From Rotaria macrura (lineage: Eukaryota; Rotifera; Eurotatoria; Philodinida; Philodinidae), in assembly GCA_900239685.1 (NCBI GenBank), contig OENT01000170.1, positions 1-64,000 of the forward strand: a stretch of DNA of 64,000 nucleotides, in the 5' to 3' direction. The notes below the pieces were generated by a model, which was not told where the DNA came from, did not search any database, and saw only the letters and a program-made list of their open reading frames with translations. Both the position numbers and the translations under genes were made by a program. Shown here piece after piece: positions 1 to 13,900 of this stretch (positions are counted from its first letter, which is position 1; every line of letters starts with the position of its first letter).

Positions 1-1915
1 AAACATGCCGTTTAGTATTCGTTCACCGCCGTATACGGACCGTTCTGTACGACCTGGGTATGAAAGCTTGCAATTGATTGAAAATCGATTATAATTTCCC
101 ACAATTAATTATAATCGAAGGAACAGCAATTCTACTTTACTAATCGATTAAAACTGATTAAGGCTGATTCTAATCAATTCCTAATTGATTAAAGATCGGT
201 TATAATCCATGTAACGATTCCATTGCAATACCGCCGTTAAAACCAATTACAGTTTACTTTTCACTCTTTCCAATCAACAGCAAAGTAACTAACGATTGAT
301 TCAGACTCAATTTAATAGTTTCAGACGAATATAAGGTACACATCATCAACGAATCAATTGCCACCAGTGTAGTTGATTCTAAATGAATGATTGTGGTATT
401 GTTCTCAGTTTTAAGAAAATATTACTGAAAAAATTAATCGATAGACTGAAAAGCGTATTGTAATACAAATTTTTCTACAGCGATACGCAAAACTATTTTC
501 TTTCCTGCAAAACCAGCTCCAGCCATATTTCTCTCCGAGAAAGAAAAATGAAGAGAAGAAGCCATTAGCTTTTCGGATGACAGACAAATGTTTTCATACT
601 CCTCTGAGGAATATATGCAATAAAATAAAAACCAATCGTATCTTATACTTGAAAACGATGTTTCATCATACTCTAGTTTCATAAATTGAGAAAAACATAA
701 GAAATCATTCATAAGACTGGAAAAGAAGTTTCCTGCTGTTCGCCACACCTAAACCAACTTACAATGAACTCAAAAATTTAGTGAATTCCAATTTTGAACT
801 GAGTAGTATGATTTGATTTCGGAGAAATCTCATGTTAGTGATTATAATCGATGCGCCTTGGTTTTAATTGAGAGAAAAAATCATCAACTGTACTGATTAA
901 AATTGATTCTTGCTTAGAGTCGATTTTAATTGGTTAATTAAAAAATCGAAGACAATGATTAAACTTGCTTTAGTCGATTCTAGTAGACGAAATTGATTAT
1001 AATCAGTGAGAAATCTTCGATTCCTAATCAATTGTGAATAAATATCTTCAATTTAATCTAAAATAACCATAATTGCTCGATTTTCATCGATTGTTTGTAT
1101 ATGAAATCGATTAAAATCATGCATGGACTGATTTTTTGCCTAGTCTTTAACATGGGTTACGGCACACCGTAGACGATCGCCTGAATGATGGTCGTTGTTC
1201 ACAGTTTACTATTTGGTTTTAGATAATGGGCCGACCATTTTATGAGAGAGAGAGAGAGAGACGATATCCAAAACATTAAAATCTGAAAAGAGAATGAAAA
1301 TTCTACATATTCTGACTATTCAATGTTTTGAAGCTGATCGATTTAGTCGAATCCATTACGAGCAATTTCAAGATCAATGGTCATTAAATGAAATTTGAAA
1401 TCCTACAATTCATTGAATTGTGACCTTGACATAATATCTTGTCTTGAAATCAAAATTCAAAGTACATAAAATGTCTCTGTTTTGAATGTGTTTCCACATT
1501 GTTTTCCAAGAGTTCATCCTTTGATTATTGTACCTTGCTTTGGCAACTTCGTTCATTTTGTATTCATCTGTTCACGTTGAATCTTCTTGTAAAAATGCTC
1601 TTAGATATCCCTATCATGTGTAAACTCTCATTTTTTATCTCTCTTTTGTCTTCTTTTGTTGACCTGCTACCTATACTTCTTCTATCATTTGAAATCAAAC
1701 GTTCGCATCATCTTGTTTCAGTTTTTCTGCATCCTATTTTTATATCAATAGATACATCTGTTCTTTTTTCAAATTATCTTCTGCAAAGTGACAAGAATGT
1801 ATCGTCATGTTCCACATTCAGAACTGATGACTATAGTCTTCAATGTTTCTTAGGAGATGCTTAAAGAACACAACAAACACTCATTTTCATTGCATATCTT
1901 TGTAGATTTTCCAGT
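1..1915. repeat. 5' flank with degenerate ATCGATTA-type repeats; no gene seen
   Basis: No coding exon is recognisable. Two stretches, about 60-240 and 830-1120, are full of degenerate forms of ATCGATTA, GATTATAATC and TAATCAATT in both orientations, separated by about 600 bases without them. A (GA)n run lies at 1244-1261. Open frames here (for example 1499-1864 on +, 434-748 on -) are low-complexity and match no family I know. Because RNF213 proteins often have a long N-terminal part, upstream exons of the next gene cannot be fully excluded. Confidence 0.5.
1244..1261. repeat. (GA)n microsatellite
   Basis: Eighteen bases of pure GA dinucleotide repeat. Confidence 0.9.
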
Positions 1916-4900
1916 ATGTCTACCGTTTTTTCGACTTTTTTGAACCGTGAGGTAACCATATCTGAGTCAGCAGCTCTTTGTGCAAGTTCATTCAATGCCG
2001 ATGATGTTGAATTGAATTTTCTCGACTCAATTCTAAAACACTTTACGCGCTTTGATGAATGGAATGAGGAACAGCGCAAAATACTTCTCGATGATGTTGA
2101 TTACATTACACAATGCACCATAGCTGATTTAACACCAGAAAATCATCGAGATCGAGCATCAAAACGATTAGATGCCTATCTATATATTTATCATCGAATT
2201 CAAGAATACATTAAGAAGATCAATACAGATTACGAACCATTGAGACGTTTCAAACAAGAACTACTTCATTTATTAGTCTCTGTGTTCGAAACGACGCAAG
2301 GTGAGCAACCGAATCTTCTTATCAACGATGAAGAACTGCTGTTGAGAATGAACATTCCTCTATTTCTTTCATCAATTGATATTATTACTGATTTGGATAC
2401 ATTAAACAAGTTTTTCGTTCTCAGTAAACTATCCATGCAAGCTGTACGAATGAGCCCTGATCATGGCCAATCTTATTTTCAATGGATCGATAAATTGTCC
2501 CAAGTGAAAGATATAAACTTATCGCTAGAACAATTGATTCAAGTTTATCTCCAGTTTGAAAAAGCATTCCTACAATGTCCACTCGACACGTCAGTATTGA
2601 TTTATCTTATTCTACGTTTGCATCCGTCAAAGACAGCAAAAGAATCACCATTTATAACATTCCTTCGATTGAATGACCAATTGCATCTTAGTACAGACCT
2701 TTTCTTTTCACAGTTTCAATCGATATTCAATCATGGTTTAAAAAATCAAAGCTATAAAATGAAAGATATTGCTGAATTCTTCAATCGACTCAAGTCGGAA
2801 GATCAGTTCTTTGATCAATACTTTTCTCAATATTCGTCCAACGTCAAGCCGGGCGATCTCTGGGATATGTTTTTACATTTGCATAGAATCGATGCAATCA
2901 ATGCCATTACTCACAAATCAATTATGGGAGTATTAACCGAAACCATTTCATCAGTCTCAATTGAAACATTCTATGGATATTCAAAATTAGCCAATACCTA
3001 TCTAACAGAAAGTAAACCTGAGCTACGCTTACATTTTAATGAATTATTCGAGAAAATATTTGATGCTAATGTTATTAAACAGATGAAGTATTCTCCATAT
3101 TCGTCTCCACTCTCTCGAACTGATTGCAACGATCTTCTGCAATTCGGTCTCAATATGTCTACGACGCATCGTTTAGACAGACCTTCCTGTTTATTGTTGG
3201 TTCGTAAAATTCTCTGTAGCACTGAAAAGCATCAGAAAACAAAGTGCCTACAGCTCAGAGCTCTATTTGAAAATTTGAAAACTTTCGATGAGAAATTATG
3301 TCAACAATATGCAGCAGGGCAAATCATTGATGATGAATGGTTGAAAGGTTTTCTCGTTGTCAATGTTAAAATTTGGCTGGAATTAGATCGAGAAACGTAT
3401 ACATATTTATGTGAGAATCATCAAAATAATCCGTGGGCAATCTTTATGTGGTCAAGAATCGTTCATTTAAGTCTGTCGAAGATGCTTAATAATAATCATT
3501 TAGATATTCTATTAAAAATCAATGATTGGATGAAAAAAGTACAACGTGATATTTATAATCCAGAGGATAGTTTTACAATTATATTAGTCAATGCATTATT
3601 TGAATTAGTACTTATGAAATATTCTAAATCAATTTTATTGTTGTCAAACATTGACACCGTTATAAATTTTATCATATCTATGCGAGACAATACATCTCAA
3701 AGAGTGGATGTTCAACCAATTGATACTTTTATTACCAATGGTCTAGAAACTCTTCATGAAATTTTTTATCTTAACAGTAAGTTTAGTGTATCGATTGAAA
3801 TCTTCTTCGGCAATATTTATTGATACTGATTGGTTATCAGTTTCGATTCTGCTATTTTATTAAGCCCGATTAATCATAGCTTTCTGTATATATGTTGTTG
3901 TTTCCTAGTAAACTATGCATTGTCTCTAAATATTTCCAGTTCAATAGTCAGCGTTGGAAACTATGTGTACTGACGAGGGAATCTTGTAGTGCTGAAAGCT
4001 GTGAGACGTTTCCTTTCGTCTTAAAGACATTATTAACTAAATTTCCAATTGATATCAGTCTATCATAGGATAACCTTAGAAAAACCGACGATTACAACGT
4101 TAACACTGTTGTTTGATAAAATAACGGAACTTCTATAGGTTTATTAACGGAGACCACATCTCGTTCGAAACTGTTGGTATTTTAAAATTGCATTGACTAT
4201 CGTAAGATGAATGGTAGAAGATGCAAACTTCATTTTTAAGTTTATGTACCGCGCAAGCGTTACTATCAATCTTTGCTTCTACGATACGCGCTACAGTTAA
4301 AAAATGAACTCTATTTTCCAAGCTTTAATGAGAAACGATACTAGTTTTCGAATATATATTATCTTGAAAGAAAACCAGTCGTTGGTGCTAAAACTTACAG
4401 CTTGTGTGTGTGAAAGACTATTAGATCAATCGTTGGAAAGATTTTCTAGCAGAAAATTCTTTTTCAAGTTTTGTCGATAAAACGCTGTAGCCGATTGAGA
4501 ATTCAATTTAAATGACCCATGTTTAAGAAGAAATTTTTAATCGCATCAACCTTATTTTAATATTTCTATCTCGAATACATGATCTGTTAAATTGTGCTTA
4601 TCAGTAGCATCGGTTTGTTTGTGTTTTCAAATTGTTTTGCTCTTCCTTATGTCGCAGTAATCCATGAGTGTTGTTATTCATACTCTGTGATGATTGAATA
4701 AACAGAAAAGAATTCATTTGTATTTCTAGGTAAATGTTCCGTTTATCGTGATTTGCATGATGATTCAATTATGTATTGTTTCCTCCCATTGATCGACATA
4801 GAGAAAATTCTCCGATCTGCTGATCGTCAACAATATAAATTCCCATTGACAGAGGCACATATTAATGATATTGTTGGTTTAGCCAAACCCGAAGATATCG

Positions 4901-7900
4901 ACATTAGAAATAATGAATCGAACAAAAACTTTTTCACTCGATTTATTCGACAAATCCATGTATGGTTCGATTGGTTTGATCGATTTATTGATGTTTTTCA
5001 ATATGTTATAGACTGGTTAAAAACTTATAATGTTAATCGTTCGAATCAATTATCGATCGACTTATTAAATATTCGTCATGATTCTAGAATGACTTTGATT
5101 GAAATGAGAATGATTATTGATCGTGTATTGAACATTTTAGAACCGTTCAACGATCTTCGACAGCTTTGTCATTTATTGAATTGTTCATTTTCATTTGAAA
5201 TTCTGCATTCAGGCACATTGAATATTCAAAATAATACTTTGAAATTTCTAACAGAATTAAAACGCTCTCAACCGAACAATACATTTACAGTACAAAGAAA
5301 TACTTCGTATGAACACGTTATATCGATAACTGATCGTCAACAAATTCAATGGTCATTGGCAAGTGAAAATCAGCCGTGCCAGATAACTGTCGAATATCGA
5401 GTTCATGGAGCGAAGAATCGATGCAAACTATTATATGAGAAAGGAGATGTTTCTTGTCATAAAAATGTTCTCCGCGGTCAATTTCAAAGTCAAAGTCATG
5501 GTCAATTAGTAATCACTGTTGATAATAGAAATAGTTCGACACCTAGAGTCATTTGGTATCGAATTAAGTCCATCGGTTTATCAACTTGTCATCTATTTCA
5601 TGGCATATTCAATATGCATTATGATAAATATGATAAACGAAATACTCAAATCATTTCAGAACACGATATTTGTTTATTGTGTGATCAAGTTTTTGATTTT
5701 ATCAATAAACTTTTAAACGGTGAATTAAACTTACGAGCTATGGAAGAATTACGAACAATTTTCTTCGATAGAAATATAAATATTCGCGAGGAAGTCAAAA
5801 AACTGTGTACAGATCATTGCAATGAACGAATTGACAATCAAACGAATATCCGAATCGATCAGCCTGCTAACGTTTTAATCGTCAATGAAAACGAAAGAAA
5901 AATTGAACAAGTGTGTGTATGGCTACAAATTTATCAATACTATACGCACCTCAATGTGATCATGAAATGTATTGAAACATTTCATTTATTACCAACAGAT
6001 AGCGACGAAGAAATCCTCGGGCATTTAAAGCATTTGAGTGGCAATGAAAACTGCTCATTACGGGATATAACTCAAGCATATCAAATTTTACAGGATTGCT
6101 TTCAAAATTTAACTCATCAACATTTACAACTAGTAAAAACAGCGGTCGACTGTTCGAATGTTATTAAAATAATGAGAGACGCCGATCTTTATTCTCCTCA
6201 AGGACGACGTCGTTTTCAAGAATTACGAGATAATTTAACAACACAATTTCAGCTTCAAGAATTAAATAATATGATTCTTAACTCATGGATTATAACCTAT
6301 TCGTTGATTGAACCGTTTATTTCTAAATCTCAAAATTTCAATGAGTTTGTTCAGCGTCTTAGTGCATTGTCAAATTTCGAAGAAACTTCATTGAATCATG
6401 TCAAAGGTAAATTTCAGTTCCGCTTCTTCTTTGTCGTTCATTCGATGAAGATCAGACGAGGAAATCAATTGTAAAATTCTTATTGTGCCTTCTAGTTATT
6501 AATGATAATATATCAACGATAACGATGTGGTTATCAGCAGAGGAGTCGACCGTACTTGACAATGCTTTGATTACTATGGAACATCTATATAAAACTGGCA
6601 CTGTTCATATTTATTTACGACGTTTGATGAGCAAGTCATCGTATTACGAAATCAACTATTCGATTGATCGCATACAGCGCCGAATAAACGAAGAAAGGGA
6701 CCAACAAGAAGGAAGAGTGGAAGAGAATCATCAAGTCAAAGAGAAAAGAATTGAATGTCTACTGTCAATGCCAGATATTGACGATCATAAACGTCAATTG
6801 GCATTTTGTAATGTAGATGCTCAACAAAATTTGCTCTATAAAAAAACTTTGATTGATCAACAATTGAAATTATTACAAACAATTGAAACTATTTACCAGA
6901 TTTTAACTAAATTAGAATTGATTGGTCACCCTGATTATCAACTACGAGATGAGCATTATCAAATTCATTTTCAACATAGTAAGACAAGATTTTTCTGTCA
7001 AAAACTAATCCTAGTGAAAGTCATGAGTACTCTCCGCATGTCTCATAGCAACTTCATCGACTGTGTCGCATTGACAAGTCAACAAAGAGCATCTTCATCG
7101 AGGACTCAAATAGAAAAGAAAGACAAGATTTAGCTTTTTCTTTTTAATAATTTGTTTGTGTATGAACCCCATGTGTGCCATGCATCTCTCTTCGCATGTT
7201 TCGTTATGCAATGATGCCACCAAAGTGTTTATCTGAAAATTAGTGTCACGGAAAGATTGAGCTAGGGTTTCAGTTGTCTTATCACTTTACCGTGGTGTAC
7301 CATCCACGATGAAAACAAATGGCCTGTCTATTGATTTCGTCTGCCATTGTCTATGGTGCTGTCTTGATATTTTTCAGTTTATTTATTTTAAATTTAAACA
7401 CTTCTTCGTTTCAATTTTAAAAATTTGGTAAATCGAAATCTATCTTTCTTTACAAGAATCAAAGCTCATGTTGATATTCTTTATTTTAATTTATGTTCTA
7501 CATTCTTTAACTTGATATTCATTAATCCTGTAACTTTTCGATGAGACAATTGAAATACTACAAAGCTTTTCATTTGATGAATCTTGCGGTTGGAACTATG
7601 ACCAGTTTGAATATCCATAGAGTTCACGGGCATATTTACATCTGTGCAGTTGATAGGAGACTAAACATATTTTCGACAGCTGTATCTTATTTACAGGTAA
7701 CATTAAAGTTATTACGATTCTCATCAATTGAATTGCACCTGTGCCTATGATTTCAAGCGATCAGTCGTCGTTCATCTGCAAGCACACAGAGTAGATCGAA
7801 TAGATGTATATCACTGATCAGATTCTGGAAGCGAAACCTACGTGTTAACTTGAACATCTAACGTTAGCCATGATAGAGATATGATGCAGTCATTCAATTT

Positions 7901-10900
7901 TATATGTTTATTGTGCACTACAGATCTTTGGGGTGTTTTTTAAGTTCCTTCTGTACTCGAATAGGGTGAAAAATCTACCTTTTCTATACGAAATTAAATC
8001 AGATCTTAAACGATCTGATTGAAATCTGATGTCTCCAATAAAACCATCGATGTCGACACAGCATCAAAGTGACTTGTACGATCGATCCTCATGGTTTAGA
8101 CCTACTCGATGTTCAAAAGAGAATGCAAATCCAACTATATGACTTTTTACCCTTTCTATACAAATATCATCGTTCTAAATGTAAGTCATCGACGGTTTCC
8201 CAGTTAGAGGTTCTCATATAAGAACACGTGAGAAAATATTTTCAGTTGTTGCCAATTTTTTCTAGCTGGGAACCATGTTTATTCGATGAGGATTGGTGAG
8301 CGTTGAAAAAGTCTGTAGAATATGATTTGCTTTCTCAGGTTTTTGTTTGTATAATATTGGAATCCTTAAAGATTTTTTCAAAAAAAAACTGTAACCTTTC
8401 TCTCTCGAATGATGATGATATATTCCTGCAATAGAATTGCATCTTAGAATAGAAGAAACAGAAAAGGCTGAAGTTTTCATAATGAAATAATTAAATCGGG
8501 ATTTAGCAACTGTGAACATTTTCAGGTCAAAAATAATTTTTAAAACTAATCTGTGAAGAACTCCAAGATTTCAATTGATAATTCGATTAAATATATCTAT
8601 TTTAGAAGCCTCGCCAATCAAAAAGGCTAAATGCACAAAGGTAGTCAACAGCAAGTGCGAATTGTCTTTGCCAATGGATACTAATTAACAATACCAAATA
8701 GCTGTAGAGATTGCCTGTGATTTCAATTTTTCTGTTGATAGTGATTCCCAGAAAAGAAACTTTATCTATGACACTAATTCCATAGTATAGTGTTCCGACA
8801 AGAGTTTTCAAAGTCTATTATTGAATGCGAACATAGACTTCTCTTGTAATTGAATGAATATATACCAAGGGGGGAAAAGCGAGACTTCAGGAGTGTATAC
8901 TTCATCAGTAATTCACTGTACTTCAAACTGTTTTTGAAGTAGATGAAGTCTCGTTTTTCTCCCATTCGTATTTACAGATTTCTATGAGCACACTACATTT
9001 ACAAAATGTTATGTTTTTCGTCATGTTTTCGATTTTATTTTTCAGTTCAATTTGACTCAACGCTCACCGATTTGCGAAGTTATCAAACTGTTCTAATAGA
9101 AAATGATATTAAGACTCGAATTCAAAATTTACAATCAATATGCAATACTTTACAATCGGCGCATGACTTTTGGTTACGAAGTTTAAAGAAGTATCGTGAA
9201 CAATGTTTATTTTTGACACTGTTTTCTAATCGTGAAATCATGATTCTAATCATTCTACTCCGAACACCGAATGCACCGAATTCTATTCGAAATCGTTTTC
9301 TAAAAAACTTATTTTCATTCAAAGATTTGAATAATCAAAATGAAGAAGAACAGAAATTAGCAATTCATTGTCTTGACCATTACGTTCGTTCATTAAGAAT
9401 TTTAAAAGCCAACTTAACGATTGATCAACTTGCCGAACTCTATCAAAAGCATCGTATTGAAACTGGACTCAATATAGATATGTGTTTGAAAAACGTTTTA
9501 GAATTCTTTCAAGATTTATCGCCAAATAGCAAAGAAATATTTCATGAAAAACCAAGGCATGATGAAAATCAAGAGTTTCTTGTTAGCATTACTCGTCCTC
9601 CGCAACCAATTCCAAATCAAGTATCATTTGCACCTGATTTCAATGTAGAAACTTGCTGTATTCTATTAAATATTTTTGAAAATCAATTACCAGCTTCGTA
9701 TCAAATTCTTTGGTGTTCGAATACATTAGACGATGATATTCGTTTGTTTTTTTCCCGTATTCGAGCATTTCCTTCTCTTATATTCGTTCTTATGGATATC
9801 GATAAAATGCATCATCGTCAACGAGAATTGCTTTTCAGTGAACAAGATTCGTTGACACGTGACAAAATTACACATGGACGAGTGTTTTATTTTTCATATG
9901 AGTTATCAACAGCGCGAAAAGGTCTGAGAGAATTTCAAATACCAGCTAAATATAAAAATCCCAATGAAACATATCAACATTTAATCAATCGATTCAAAGA
10001 GCATGACATTCTACGATCACAAATTCAGATCATCTACGGTAAAGCGGGTATTGGTAAGTAAATCAGTAACATCAGCAATGTTAACAAAGAAAATATTTTC
10101 TCTCATTTTCCTTTTCAGGTAAAACTCATCGGATCAACAGAGAATATAAGCCTGATCACACATCATGTTTTAGTATTAATGATAAATTAAATCTTTCATT
10201 ATTAATCAGTTCGTTTCTTCTATTTGATTCGACTATGATTAATAATAATCCATCGATATTTTTCAACATATCTATTCATGCCCCATTCGAAACATTAAAT
10301 CGAACATTGTTTTCTCTTTTCATCTGTGGCTGCCTCAACGACCCAGCGAGTGGTCTGATCTTTACTCTGCCTCATTCGCAATCATGGAGATTCATCATTG
10401 AAGTTCCATATTCCGATGTTTTTCTTGTTGATACTCGAGAAAATATCAATCGAATACTACCGATTCTCTCGATCGTGTCTCCGTCAACATTAGAAGAAGT
10501 GACGGATGAAAACTATCAATTATCTATCGATAAAGAAGAGGAACTCGTCGCTCGATTTTTAAAAGCATTCGAAAACGGAACCATCGATCGCATGATAACG
10601 TTTTCTAGAACTGGCCGTGAAATACCCGTCAGTTTCGAACCAATAACTGATGCTGATGAATGTCGAACAAAGATTTATGATTGCTTGAAGAATTATGCGC
10701 CGGAATTACCGAAGAATAAAATCTATGAAGTTTCATTTACGAAATTTTTATATCGTCGTGTACGATTCTTCGAAGGATTTTTCTATTGTTGGAATGACCA
10801 CATCGAACGATTAGGTACGACTGCCATGCAACAGATGATCAATGAAGCAAAATGTTTAGCGCAAATTAGTTTTCATCAGAATGAATATCCTCGCGTTTAT

Positions 10901-13900
10901 CTTGTTTACGGTCCTGGATTTTCTTTGCATTTATTACATGCTGATTGGAGTAATGTTCCAAATGAATTAAAAAGTCTCTTCCATGATTGCGATCCAATGA
11001 AAGATGCGGAATATAAAAATAAAGATTATCTAGCTGAATGTTTGGCGTGGTTGATTAATATTAAATATGAAACATTTATCAATGTTCTTCACGAAGCAAA
11101 GTTTGTTCTGACAGAAAATTTTGCGTACAAACTTTTTCATATACATGAAAGAAAATTAACGAAATTAGCATTGATTATTGAAGGTGATACTGGTGTTGGT
11201 AAAACGTTTCTCTTAAAATTTTATTCATTATTATTAAATTCAAAAACAACGCACGACACTATTCAAGGAAATATTAATCCAAGAATCGTAGAAAACTCCA
11301 ATCAATTTCTTCTCCATACGATTGAAACTCTCGTAGAGCAGCAAGCCAATGTTTTGAGTATATTTCTTCAACGAATCAAACCGAAAATCTCAGGTTTAAA
11401 GCACGATAATGATGATGATGATAAAATTCTCCACCAAGAGCCAGGAGACGTCGCAGCCTTGGCTGCAAGCGAACAGCAAAATAATGTAGCAGTTGATGAT
11501 GTTCTATTAAAAAGTATAAAATCTTCTTTGAGTAAAAATCAATTTAAGAGGAATGCTTTGTATTACATTTGGAAAACAATTCTAAATGTTTCAAGTGAAA
11601 ATCCTATAATTTCCATAGAGAATTTAATCAATATACTACATGATTACGTTACAAATGAATTAGTTAATTATCCATTGATTGAAAGTAGTTCTCGTTTGAA
11701 AGATTTAATTCAACAGATTCGTTCACCTACTATGGAGATGTCGATTGAACTATTCAAAGAATACCTATTTCATAGTCAAATCAAGCCATTGTTCTATCGT
11801 CTTCTGTTACATCCTGGCATAAGTGAAGAGCAACTAGTTGAATTTATGTCACCTATTAGTCAGCTAGCTCGAGATCTGCCGCAAGTAGAAATCGTCATTT
11901 TCTTTGATGAAGTCAACACAGCATCATGTCTTGGTCTATTCAAAGAAATGTTCATGGACAGAACATTACATGGCACAAGTTTACCGAACAATATTTTCTT
12001 CACGGCTGCTATTAATCCATTAATTCGAAGAAATGATGATGACGTTGACGCAGGCGAAGTTCATCGTAATGATTATCTCGTTCATGATTTACCTCAATCA
12101 TTAAAAGATCTAAAAGTTTCTTACGGATCATTAGAACCGAAAACACTTGCAGATTACATTCGTCGAAAAATAGGCATGTTTCAAATGGGTTCAACCGCTA
12201 AGAATGGGAGAACACTTCCATTTGTGAACGATATTCAAAATAGATTGGCCAATTCAATTTTAATAGCTCAAGAATTTTGTCAACAAAATCTAGGTAGTTT
12301 TCTTGTGCAACTATTTGTATTATTTATCGAATTTTTCTATTTTAGGACGAAATTCTGTTTCACAACGAGAAATTCAACGATGTTTTAATTTAGTTGAATT
12401 CTTCAGCAATATGCGATATGACGATGAACTGGTTTATGATAAAGAAACGTTTACTCCCAACCCAATTCGCTGTATTGCTCTATCGATTGGATTGATCTAC
12501 TACTTTCGACTGCCAACAAATGAAGATAATCATCAACGTAATGATAATAGAACACCATCACGAGAACAATTAGCTCATCTTCTATCTGACGATCTACCGG
12601 ACCTTGATCAAGTCATTAATAATGAACTACAACGATTTGTTAATACTGATAATTTTATTATTCCGCAAGGCGTCGCCCTTAATCAAGCTGTATGCTATCG
12701 ATGTCTTGGCATTTTTAATAGTCTGATTCATTGAAATCTCGTTTAGGTTCGGGAGCATATCTTTTCCATTGTCGTCAGCATTGTTACACGAACGCCTCTG
12801 TGTATTATTGGTGTTCCAGGTAAAGAATTTATGCGAATATAATTTGAGTCATTTTCTGTTTTTTTTCCTCGAAGGTCAATCGAAAACGTTATCTTTTCAA
12901 ATTGTTCTTCAAAATCTTCAAGATTCACAATCATCACCCAAACCGTTCTGCCAACGTCTCCCATCGATTGATCCTTTTTTTTGTCTTGGATCAAAATACA
13001 GTCGTTCAGAAGATATAGCTGCCATGTTTGAACGTGCTATTAAACGCGAACAACACTATGAACAAACTCACAAGAACGCACGCTGCGTATGTTGAAAAAG
13101 AAAATTTTTTATAGGGCATTAGAAAAAGGATTTCTTCATTCGACTCTCTTTACGAACGCATGAATGAAGCAAAACCATTCTACGAACATGCTTACAGTTT
13201 ATTGTAGGATCTTATAACAAATTTTCTACGTTAAAACTCTTGTCTTTCGTTGCACTTTTTGTATTTCTTTCAGATTAGAATCAGATCATATTCTTCGTTC
13301 ATTTTGAATTCTTATCCGAGAACACTTTCGAAGTATTATTTGACATGTCTAGTAAATTACGTTCGTTTATAAGGACAACTGCAAGCATTAAGTATGAATA
13401 CTTAGAAATGTCGCAGTTTCACGAATTTGCTTGATCGTACTCTCTCGTTCTGCTGCAACTGAAAAAGTTTTGAATTAATTCGGTTTCAACAATTATTAAA
13501 CATGATTCTCATCGAATAAATGAATGCATCGAATATACTCGGTGTAATAAAGCAATAGCAATTATTGAGATCAATCTGATCTATTTTAAGTTTTACAAAA
13601 TTTTGAGTCGGACAGGTCACTGAGGAATGAGTGAAAATGATATGATACTAAATTATACAATATCATGGGAGAAATAAATTTCGAATAACAAATTTTATCT
13701 TGTTACCATAACGATTAGAAATTAAAAAATTCAAACTTTTAATGCGATTATTGCAGGGAAAAGGCGGAACGAGATGATAGGACAGATTGGACAACGGTAC
13801 GATTGCAACAAATCTTGAATAGATTTTGGATTCGCCTTCAAATCTTTGATATTTAGACTTGAGTTTGAATTTGGATATGGTTCCAAACTAGTTCCTAGAT

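Noticed and set aside
434..748. 104-residue minus-strand open frame
   Set aside because: No family resemblance, start or splice context; typical chance frame in repeat-rich DNA.
1499..1864. 121-residue open frame just before the giant gene, hydrophobic
   Set aside because: Phe/Leu/Ser-rich because the DNA is T-rich; no motif, and it overlaps the pyrimidine tract of the acceptor region.
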